Below, piece by piece: positions 51,539 through 63,500 of a stretch of 64,000 bases of DNA. The notes under the pieces are model-generated. The model made no database searches, was not told the DNA's origin, and saw only the letters and a list, made by a program, of their open reading frames with translations. This DNA comes from Acholoe squamosa (lineage: Eukaryota > Annelida > Polychaeta > Phyllodocida > Polynoidae): positions 16,678,395 through 16,742,394 of the forward strand of contig OX439049.1 of NCBI GenBank assembly GCA_949317995.1, written 5' to 3'. Every line of letters begins with the position of its first letter. The stretch's first letter is position 1. The position numbers and the translations under genes are program-made.

Positions 51539-54500
51539 TTTTATACATATATATGTACATATATATATATATATATATATATGTACATACACCGTCTATA
51601 TATATATATATATTTATATGTATATGGAAAAATGGAAAAGTATATACCTTCCTCGAGTAGATCCCCCTCCCTTACTGCAGCCATAGCTGAACTCGGCATT
51701 GGGATGTCAGCATAATTTGGTTTTTCTGAACGGTTTGGGTCATAGCAGGACTTCAGGTCCGACCGAGGACCACCATCTAATCCAGGGGGCTTCAGTCCGG
51801 GTATTCCTGGAACCAAAATAAGATTTATATATATCTGTTCCATACAATATATCGTCATATGTAGGTGAAGGGTATTGTTGGCAATGCCTGAACATGAGCA
51901 GGGTGTCGCACTACTGCATACATAAGTACAGCATAGTGATGGATAACAGATGTCGCATATATGGTATTATGTGGAATATAGATGAAATAAAGACAGATGT
52001 ATAGACGGAAATTCAGTTCTCACCTAGCACAACATCTTGGCCTGCATAGTCACATGCCTGCTGCTCCAAAGAGGTCAGATAATCCTCCTCGTCACGCTGA
52101 CCACTCCCGCTTTTATACTTAGAGTCTATCACCTGTCTCTAAAAAAAAGGTGGAAAGGTACACATAACAGACAATACATCTCTCTGAAGATTTTTCCGAA
52201 ACATTATTCTTTAAATAACATAATTCATTATTTTCAGAGATACTAACAAATCACAGATATATAGAGCATAATGATACAGTAGAATCTAAAAGGGACAGGG
52301 TATTCCTACCTTTTTCTTAGCCTTTTGAACAAAATACCCAAGCTTGTCCTGACACTGCTCACGTGTCCTATGCCTTCCTCCATTAGAATTAACATAGTCT
52401 GAAATATAAGAAGGTGAACTTACATGTTAAAGATATCACCTTTACGTCAACAGATTTGTTATATTTCTACCAAAAAAGGAAAGGCAAATTATGTATTCTA
52501 CCAATGTCAGACGACATGCATATCAGACTGAACATAAGAGGAATATATAAAAAGAAACAAATTTTAAAGGAATATAACCTCACCTCTTAGTTCCTCCCAC
52601 GCCATTTTCTTTAGTTCCTTTCCGTCAGAGCTATGTTTGAAGCGCCCTTTAAGTACTGGCTTAAGATTGTTAGCACCCTTCAACAAAGAATCAAGCTCGT
52701 CTTCCCTCCAGTGTTCTCCTTTCTTAGGGGTAGGGACCCCCCCTTTTGTGGCACTTTTAGGCATGGAACCACTAACAGAAGCTGCAGGAAGACTTACTCC
52801 AGGAGACCTACCACGTCCCCTTCGATTACTTTGGTTCAGAGATGATCTACCGCGTCCTGATATGTCAGGAGAAGGTGACCCACGTCCCCTCCCCCGGCCA
52901 GAAGTAGTGGATCCTCTAGCCCTGCCTCGTGATCTTTTGTTACCTCTACCTCTAGGAACAGAGGATTCAGGGACCGGAAAATATGTGGGGTCTAGGTTTT
53001 CAGAGTCTTTTTTTCGTTGACTGTAGGAGCTGGGTTTGGAAGAAGAAAAGGATGGATGGGATGAGCTTGGAGGCTTTCCCTTTTGCCTCTTCATGCTGAG
53101 ATTCTGCCGCTTAAGCAAGCCGCACATGTATGCAATTGCTTGCTCTCCAGCATCGCCCGGGTAGTTCTCAGGTCGCTCTTCGTCGTCGTTCAACTCGTCG
53201 TCCTCGTACATAGTTTCTACTCCCTCATCTTCATCCTCGTCTTTGTCAGATTCCTGGAAAAGAAAAAAGAAATAAAGTTTTATAGACATATTGTAATATA
53301 GTATAAGGGAAAATAAAATATAGTCTGAGAGCTGAAGAACTATTTGTTATTCTACTTTAAATATATACTTCAAAAAGAGAAGAGGAATATGTTTACAAAA
53401 ATAAATTTAGTTTTTTTCAATGCCATAAGAGAAAAGAGAGAAAAAATGTATTCAGGGAGTAATTTTAGACTCATACCTCTAAGTCAGGGTCACTTTCTTG
53501 ACCCGTAAGCCTTCTGTTCTCTCGGAGGAGGGCTTTAAGATTCGTCACATTCTCCATTAACTCATTGAAATTCTGAAAATTAGAATAAAAAGAAGGGATA
53601 AACAAAAAAAAAAGCTCTATATGAAGCCAATGGAACTTACTTTGTATTTTAACGTACACCGGCCATATGCCTTTGAAGGGACAGCATTAGAAAATTTCTT
53701 TATTCTTAATAAAAATTTGAAGAAGTTATCTTTATCAATTTGGACATCGCAGGAAAAACAAAAGGGGGGCATATTTGGAATAAGATTAAAGCTTACGGTG
53801 CAAGAAAAGGTAAAAACATGGCAACATGTACAACCTAGAAAATTACCTGATGGACATTGCTTAACATCATGCAAAATTTAATATTTTGTTACTTAGATGA
53901 CAGTAAGAGTCAAATTAGGCTGGGTAGTGGAAAGGGGGGTATATTTCTAAGAACAGGGAGATCCCTTCTTCCTTTTATTGAAAGGATTAAGTCACGACGT
54001 GAACAACAGAAAGGGGGGAAGGCGTCTGCTTGAACCAAAAAACACTTTCAGAAGGAGGGAGCGTCGAGAGGGGACCGAAGTTTTGAATGAAAAACGTGAA
54101 GACATGCCTTGTTTTTGACCTCATAAAGACCACAAAGAAAAGAGGTATCATATTTAAGACAAGAAAAAGAGAGAACTTTAAGTATCTCACCTTAGTGGGT
54201 TTTTTCTTCCCCATCTTAGTATTGTTTGTCGGCGGTTTGATGAGCGATAAAGGAGAAAGCGGAAGTTGCGTTATGACGTCATACGGGGAAACCGGAAAGG
54301 GGTTCCCCCGTTCTCATAAGTTGAACGTGGCTTTTACGAAAAAAAAAGCTTCGCGGAGCCAACATACGGAGGGTCCGCATGTGTATACGGACTGTCCGTA
54401 TGTGGGGAGCCGTATGTTAAAATAAAAGGCCACATTTAGAGATAAAAGTCCGTATCCTGTGTCTCACATACGGACAGGACACGGCCACCTTTGAGAAACA

Positions 54501-57500
54501 CTTTTTGAGATAAATATTTTTTCTCCCACATGACATCCGCATGTGGAGGCCGTATATGTATAATTCAATACCTATGAGGTGAAACATCCTCCAAGAACAT
54601 AATTGAGGCAGTGTTAATCTCTCCTTTTTAGGGCCAACATAAAAAATGGCAGGACTGGACAGAGGCTTATGGCACAACGTTTGGGTAAGATGAATGCGAT
54701 GCTGGATATTATACAAGCTAATAATTATCACTCATTATGTATTCCTAACCAATTACTGTAATATCCCGCGTATAAGGTGCAGCCCGCGTATAAGGCGCAC
54801 CTAGAGTTTTGGAAAATTGTCAAAAAAATGAAAAATTCATAACTTTGGTTCTACTGAATGAATTTTCAAAATTCAAAGACCTATGTGTAACTTGAGCCCC
54901 ATGGACCCCCCTGGGCCCCCATATATCCTATTATGGCTAAGGGGGCATGTGACATATCACTATAAAGGTATTGGAGCCCTCCTTGTGGATGCAATTAGCA
55001 CTAAAACCCCCCATATAAGACGCACCTTATACGCAGGAGATTACGGTACATGTACCATAATTTGTCAATTTTCATCGGTGTCTTTGTTGTCAATGTCACA
55101 TAACTTCTACATTTTTGATGGTTGTATTTTGCCACACTGAAAAGATGTTGTGGCAGTGATCTAGTACTCAGGTGAAAGATAGACTTTGTTTGCGCATATA
55201 TATGTGACACGTTTGTACCTACTGAATGGCCATCTTCAGCAGGTATTGTTTCTATTATGAATGTACATAGCTGATCTTTCCATTCCAGGTATTATGAGGG
55301 TCCTAAACCCATCTTGGTCACCAGTGATGTCGACATGATCAAACAGATAATGATCAAACAGTTCAACAAGTTTCACTCCAGGAAGGTGCAACTGAGGCAT
55401 TCATAGCCATAGTTATAGACAATCCTAGAATTCACAGTAGAAAAAAAGAACAAGAACATACTTGCCAAAGTTTATTTAATTCTGGTCCAGAAAATCAGGG
55501 TACAGTCCCATGAGCTTATTGATGTTGGTCAAAGTAATTTCAGTCATCTTGCATACACCTAATGCATTTAGGTATAATGCGTATAGTTCATGGATCCTTT
55601 CCAAAAGGTTTTTGAAAAAAAACCCACATTAAATGGATATATAGGTTGTTAAGTTAGCAAACAAAAGAATTCGAATTGAATTATCTCTCCTTTGCAGCCT
55701 TTCCCCCTAGCTGACCCCCATGACAAGTTCGTTGACATGTTTACTGCAAGAGGGCAGCACTGGAAGCGGATCCGATCTATCAGCAGTCCCAGCTTTAGCA
55801 CCAAGCGTATGAAGGAGGTGCGTTTGTTGAAAGAAGATAGTGTATTTTAAAAGCTATTACAGTAAAAGAATTCTCACATAGTTGGTGGAACATGTGATAT
55901 AGAGGAAAGTAGCACTTTTGTTAGATACATAGGATCCTTGATGTGCTTTTAATAAGAATGAATAAGTACACATCCTGGAGAAGCTCCTGAATTGCTGTTA
56001 AAATAAGTTGATACCATGGCAATAACCTCTGAATACATAATTCATTTACTGAAAGATGTCACCACTGATCCACACGTCCTTGACTGAGCTCCTGGGTCTT
56101 TTTAAGCAACACGCTGATAAAGGGGAGGCATTTGATATTTATGAGTAAGAAATATTCATTTTATTCCCTCTCATATTGTACAATACAGCATTTACAGATG
56201 CTTAAAGGAAAATTAGATGAATGGCAATAAGAAAAAGATTGGTGGATGGCCAACAGTCCAAGCTTGGCAATGCACAGGGAAACTTTACATGGGACATCAG
56301 CCTATATAGTTATGGAAAGAAAAAATGTTGGTAGAGTATGTGCAATGAAAAAGAGGTATTTTTGCATCGTACCGATACCATCAAATATATCAATATATCA
56401 ATTTAAAAGACAAGGAGATGAGCAAAAAAAAAGAAAAAAAGGAAATATGTAATTCAATATTTCACCTATAAACTAAGGAAACATTCACTAATCAGTTTTC
56501 ATCTTAAATCTCCCTTCATATTTCAGTGAATTTCAGAGACTGACGTTAACAGTTATTGCCAATGTGGCATTTGGTATTGAGATAAACGCCCTCACCAACC
56601 CAGACCACATCTTCCTCAGACAGACCCGTAAGATCTTTGAGGTCACTGAGGAGAAGAACCGTAGCTGGACTATGACATTCTTTATCCCCATAGCAGGTAT
56701 GGTATTCACGGGGATAAATTACATTATTGTCTAAATGGCATAGATCAATTTTAAGGTCACTGAAAAAAAGAAACAAACAACGTTGTTTCTCATCAGCCCA
56801 GGTAGCAAACACGGTGTGGCCTGAGTCTGGGCCAGAGCGGGCTCCTGATGTGGGCCACACTGGGTTAACACAGTGGGCACCCGAAGGGGTTTGTCCTGAG
56901 CAAAAATAGTAAAGGTGAACGATGATCAGTTTGAGCTGACCGTTTCTTCACGAGCGTGTCCGGCCCGTTCGGGCTGGACACGCGAGTGAAGAAACAGGAA
57001 GCTCAAACTGGTCAGAGTTCATCTTTACATTTATGTCAAGGTGTTTGGGTTGATAATTAATCGATATTTCATCAATATAATCCATAATTAACTCTTATTT
57101 ACCCATCGTCTTCGCGAAATCCTGACCGCCGCCATTTTGAATGTTTACGTTTCAAAAATGCTGCGCATGCGCGATAGACCTATGACATCATCGTGTGGAT
57201 TTGGCGCCGGTTATTCAACGCAGGGGTGCAATACGCGGTCTCAGTGCTTTCTCTATGGAACTACGATATTCACCTTGACATAAGGGTCTCAGCCACACTG
57301 GGCTAACGATTCGGGCACAGATCTGTTTGAAAGTGGGCTCACCGATTTGGGCTCAAAGTGAGTTCAACATGGGTTTTGGTGTGGCCCAAAGTGGACTGCC
57401 TGATTTGCCAAAAAATTAGTGGTGACATGTTAAAAATTCTTTTTGAGAAATTCATCCAATATTTATTCTTTTATTCCCCCCCCCCAAAAGTCAATGAAAA

Positions 57501-60500
57501 CAAATCCTTGAGCTAATCCACCCCCCATCACCAAAGCAGTAAATACTAAATGTAATATCTACCTGAGTGGCAGAGCAGAACCATCCATTTGAATCAAACT
57601 CATTCAGCCAACACAAGGCACTTTGATTCCTTAAGGTGACACTCTGGCCTCAATCTTCCCCCACTACTTCCCTATGTAGGAGTAGAGAAGAGAGCCTTCA
57701 AGTTCATAATGACTGTACCTTTGCATATCTGCTCTTGTTCCAGGTTCAGTGCAATTGAAATCGTGTTGCCATTCCACTACTACTCAGACGACCTTGATTT
57801 GCACTTTTGACTAGAAACAGTTCAGTTGTCCTATGTCTAAAGGAAATAAGTTTTGTATGGGTAGTAGAATTCTGCCTGGAGTGCTGTGAAACCACTTTGT
57901 AGTGAGTCTTCCATTGACTGTCCTACAGGGACAGGGGGTATTTTTGGTTTCTCAATTGCCTCTATATATAGTCCTCTTATGCCCGGCCAGGTGTGGGGCC
58001 TGTTTGCCCCCACACCACAAATACACCTTGCAAGCTAGTATTAAGAAAGACATGAAGCTGTTATTTCCAGGACTAGTCAGTGTTGCATTTTACATGAAAT
58101 ATCTGGATCTCTACTATGAACCTACCTGTGCATTAATGGTATAGGGAAAGTGAGACTACCTATCTCCTACAGCAGTGGTGGAGGGAGGGGAGGGGGAGGG
58201 CAGGGCAGGGTGAGAGGAGGGCAGGGTAGGTGAGGACAGGTGAGGGCAGGGGATGGCAGGGCAGGGTAGGATGAAAGGAGGGCAGGGTGAGAGGAGGGCA
58301 GGGCAGGGTAGGACAGGTGAGGGCAGGGGATGGCAGGGCAGGGTAGGATGAAAGGAGGGCAGGGTGAGAGGAGGGCAGGGCAGGGTAGGGCAGGGCAGGG
58401 TGAGAGCAGGGCAGGGCAGGGCAGGGCAGGTGAGCAAAGGGGGTAGCAGGGCAGGGCAGGGTGAGAGCAGGGCAGATCAGGGCAGGGTGAGAGAAGGGTA
58501 GGGCAGGGTGAGCATAGGGTGAGAGCAGGACAGGTGAGGGCAGGGGATGACAGGGCAGGGTGGGGGAGGGCAAGGGAAGACAGGAAAGGGGAGGACAGGA
58601 TTAGAGAAGGGCAGGGCAGGGCAGGGTGAGAGGGGGAAAGGGCAGGGCAGGTTGAGGGGAATGAGAAGGAGATGGAAAGGGTAGGGGATGGATAGGGGAG
58701 GGACGAACAAAAAAGGGAGAGGGAAGGGAAACACTCATCACAGAGTTCAGAACACTTCAGAAGATGAGGCTGCCGTGTCCAAACCCACTCTCACCCCAGA
58801 CTGAGAAGACTTTATGCAGCTAAGCACCCATCTTGGGATGCCCATTTTGAAACCATCCTGGGCCCACTGTGGTTGCCTATTTTAAAGTTGACCAGTGCCC
58901 AAATCGGTCAGCCCAATGTGGCCCAGACCGTATGCTGAGGACAAAACCCGTTGGGAGCCCAACGGTTTCAAGTCGGTTTGCCCGATTTGGGCTGCCCTGT
59001 GTGGCCCTGACTGGAAACCCAGCATCTGCCGAACTTAAAACCCATGTACTCAATACTGCGTGCTTTGAACCACCTTATCCTGGGTTAAACCAATTTGGCC
59101 CCGAGTGGGCATGCTACATGGGAGCCGAAAATAAACATTATTTGAGCTTATTCTTATCTAGGAAGTTCTGAGAATCAAACTTAGTATGAAATCAAAAGGT
59201 ATTTCTTTACATATGGTATCATATTAAAGTTTATAGTACCAGGAGTGCAGCTGTCAATTATAACCATTTTTCACATTTCGAAAATGTCACTAATAAGTTT
59301 TTCCTACCTGGCTCTTCATTGTTTTTATGGCTTGGTTATGAAAAACAGTTTCTTGAGTGTCCTTGCTACTAAAACCATTATCTTAACATACTATGGGACA
59401 AAACCTAGATGCCTTTGAATACTGTACATGTATATACTGGAAGTCAATCTTTCCATATGACGAATAAAAACTTTGTGATTGTGATATCAATTAGATATTT
59501 CTGTTACTTTGAATCACATAGTGTGTTTCCCTGAGGTCTTCCACGAAGTCTGGCACTATATGCAACCCTTCTTCACTCTACCCAAGAACTGGTTTTTTGA
59601 CTCGGCAAAAATGATTTTACTCTCAAGGATGGAAACAAAGGTAAGAAAAAGCTGAATTCATTTAAAATAATCAGATCTACTCCATGTATTACGTTGTACA
59701 TTTATTTTGGGTTAAACAGGCTACCAATAAAGGCTAGATGGATCATCTGCATCATTCTCCCTAGGGTAATTTCTTGATTTCAGACTTTAGTTCTCATTAT
59801 ACAATACAGTTTTGACCATTTTGCAGTCTGACCGTGTAGACTTTGTCCAGTTAATGTTGGATGCTAGATTGGGTGACACTCCGATTGACCTCACCATGAC
59901 AGTAGAAGACAAGGAAACTGAAGAGGACATGTCAAATAATACTAACATATCAAAAGAGAATGGCACACAGGAGAATGGGACCTCAAAGGTAAATGGAGCA
60001 AAGGTCCAGAGGCAGCAGAGTATGGACGAAAGCAAAACAGAGACCAAGAACAACGCAAAGCGGCTTTCAATGGAGGTATGAATGCACCCTTTTCAATTAT
60101 GAAATGTTTGACAAATGCTGCTTTCATATTGGTCTAAAAAAAAGCTCGGTTACCAATTTAGACATCACTATACGATCAGCTCTTACATGAGACCGGCACT
60201 TATGCACGATATAGGTAATATTCTTTTTAATACTTCTGTTCCCAACCGCTGATTTGAAACTGTCTGTTATTTGAGACCCGGGTGAATATAATATGGTTAG
60301 GATATACATGTACAGTAAAGACAGCCCTGATCCAAAGGTCCTGGCTTTCTGTGGAGGTGTAAACTGCACTGTGTTATTTAAATGTCTATAATACAACAGG
60401 ATATTCCGTCTCACTCTCAGTCTCAGTCAGCACTGTTCCTGCTGGCCGGGTAGGAGACTACCATGTGTAATACAAATGTCTATAACACTACAGGAGATGC

Positions 60501-63500
60501 AGTCTCAGTCAGCACTGTTCCTGCTGGCTGGGTATGAGACTACCATGTGTAATACAAATGTCTATAACACTACAGGAGTTGCAGTCTCAGTCAGCACTGT
60601 TCCTGCTGGCTGGGTATGAGACTACCATGTGTAATACAAATGTCTATAACACTACAGGAGATGCAGTCTCAGTCAGCACTGTTCCTGCTGGCTGGGTATG
60701 AGACTACCATGTGTAATACAAATGTCTATAACACTACAGGAGATGCAGTCTCAGTCAGCACTGTTCCTGCTGGCTGGGTAGGAGACTACCATGTGTAATA
60801 CAAATGTCTATAGCACTACAGGAGATGCAGTCTCAGTCAGCACTGTTCCTGCTGGCTGGGTATGAGACTACCATGTGTAATACAAATGTCTATAACACTA
60901 CAGGAGATGCAGTCTCAGTCAGCACTGTTCCTGCTGGCTGGGTATGAGACTACCATGTGTAATACAAATGTATATAACACTACAGGAGTTGCAGTCTCAG
61001 TCAGCACTGTTCCTGCTGGCTGGGTATGAGACTACCATGTGTAATACAAATGTCTATAATACTACAGGAGAAGCAGTCTCAGTCAGCACTGTTCCTGCTG
61101 GCTGGGTATGAGACTACCATGTGTAATACAAATGTCTATAATACTACAGGAGATGCAGTCTCAGTCAGCACTGTTCCTGCTGGCTGGGTATGAGACTACG
61201 AGTACAGCCATGGCCTTCTTGTCATACCAACTGGCCATGCACCCTGACATACAGGAGAAGCTCATAGCTGAGGTCGATGAACACTTCCCAGACAAGGTAG
61301 GTCATGCCCTGTCACTATTGAGCCATGACTAAAAGTCATATCACTGCATCCTGTGTCCAAGGCTACCTATAACAATCTGACTTTGTTGATTCTGAATCAG
61401 AACTCTGACAGGATATATCAATTTATTCTAGGAACATAACTTTATAGTATACTGATGTGAAACCTAAACTGCAAGATGCTCCAGTTAATTCCATCGGTTG
61501 AGGCATATAGCAATTGTGCTACACAGGCCAAAGAGGTGAATCCCGGTCCTATCCCTCTTAACGAAACCCGTGTCTTTAAAACTACCAGAAGCAATACAAA
61601 CAAACAAAGAAGTACTTTGGGTTTTCAGACATGTGAACCTGACTACTCCTCAGTGCAGAAGTTAGCCTACATGGACATGGTTCTGAGTGAGGTACTCCGT
61701 ATGTACCCTATTGCTGCCATGTAAGTATGGACACACCGACATAAAATGTTTTAAATCTGTATACCTTTTATTATTATGGGGCTTAGTGTAAATGCCATTT
61801 TTATGTATTTTTGAATGATTTTTCTTTTCAATGCAAAATCTTACACTGAATGTTGAAAGATCATCTTATAATACACATTCTGCACATTTGTGAACTTAAA
61901 TCTCCCCATGATGTTACCATGTGCTTTATGTTGATTCATTGCTGATATGATATTCTTTCAATGCTGAAATATCTCAGTTATTCAATGTTTACACATCAAT
62001 CCTTAATCAACAATATAATTGCAGTTTTGATTCAGTAGTAAGAATGTCAGTGTTGAGAGGAATGTAATATGTCTATACTTAGGATTAGATGTTGAAATAG
62101 GTGATGGTTGACAAGAGTGAAACTGTATCATCAAAGCAGTATTGACAGTATATTACAGTTAAGGACCTTTACGTGCCCAGAATTATTTGATGATTTTCCC
62201 TATATTTCACATATACATTACCCCAGTGATAAAGACCATGTATAATTCTGAACAGGTCTTTGATGTGGAATTCACAATACATACCTGATTCTGTTTTACT
62301 TCAACTTTCCGTTAAGTGAGAAATTTCTGACTGAGTGTGGTTACCATAGCAACAAAAATGTTCCTTTAGTTGTTATTCACTAGTATGATTATGATCTCCT
62401 CAGTGCTGTGCTGCTCAAATCTCATTAAGTGTGAGATTTACAAAACTACAATGTATATTCAACTAGTTCTGCCAGTGTGCACTACCAGGGTCCAAATGTC
62501 TTGGTCACGGTTCATGAAATCATGAAATTTTGATATGACCAATTCCTATGAATAGAATAGTTGTAAGGTTGGCAAGTCTATCAAAGGTGTGGTAAAAGGG
62601 GACATATGATCCAGCATCACCTTCCTATCATACTATATCTTGTCTCCTTGAGGGATTCTGTTCCAAAGAGTCACATGTATGACAACTAATTTTCAGGTTT
62701 TGACTCACTGTGTCTGAGGTAATGGAGATACAGTCAAATGGATGGTCTCATTGGAATAAGGGGGTTATGGCCGTTCTAAAGAGGGTATAACTTTGCATAT
62801 TGGAGCAATAGAAGTTCCTGGATGACAATTTGCTTCAATATGCATGTATTTAAGCCCAAAACCGCGCATTTAAGCGTGCTTGGGCACCTAAGGGTTAAAT
62901 TTGGTATATTTATTTTGTAGTGCCACAACCCGGATAGCTACAGAGGATATTACAGTGTCTGGTGTAGAGATAAAGAAGGACATGATTATTCAGGCCAACA
63001 TGGAGGCTGTGCACTTCAACCCAGAATACTGGGGACCAGAGGACCCAAAGGAATTTGTACCAGAAAGGTGCGTTATTGGGTGGGGTGACCTTCACCCCTT
63101 TGTGCCATTTTTTTTACATTCGTATTTACATTAACTATTGCACTAGATTACATGTAGGCCTGTAGTTATGTTACTGAATTGATCCGATGGGCTCATATCA
63201 CACACAGGATACTGACTATAGCAATACGACGTTAGACTTCAATACTCAAAGGTTTACTCAATATCACTAAGGGTGGTGGGTATAGGTCTAATTACTATCA
63301 CATACGTGTTTAGTATTGCAGATAACTTCAATATTCTAACAACATGTATTATGAATAAGCGTACTATATTTTAATCTACCATTACTGTTTTGATACTTTA
63401 CTTAGTTTGAGAGCCTTTTCTAAAACTACAAATAACCCTTTTCGACAGATTTCTCCCAGAGAGGAAGGCCAACCGACACCCTTGTGCATTTCTCGCATTT

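Larger units (their letters stand above)
45588..54593. mobile_element. 9.0-kb PIF/Harbinger DNA transposon, two genes
   Basis: The ends are perfect 21-bp inverted repeats; the inner 20 bp read GGAGGATGTTTCACCTCATA. Both ends are followed inward by many CATACGG/CCGTATG words (45610-45725 and 54355-54560), probably transposase-binding subterminal repeats. Inside are a DDE nuclease gene (plus, 45925-47531) and a Myb/SANT-like gene (minus, 48528-54214), convergent, the pair that defines PIF/Harbinger elements. The element lies in intron 2 of the P450 gene, 379 bp after exon 2 and 38 bp before exon 3. The expected 3-bp duplication is not evident: ACC precedes the left end and AGA follows the right end. 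Confidence 0.92.

Noticed and set aside
58156-58734. Pro/Leu-rich frames of up to 137 codons on minus
   Set aside because: Produced by the GGGCAGG minisatellite inside a P450 intron.
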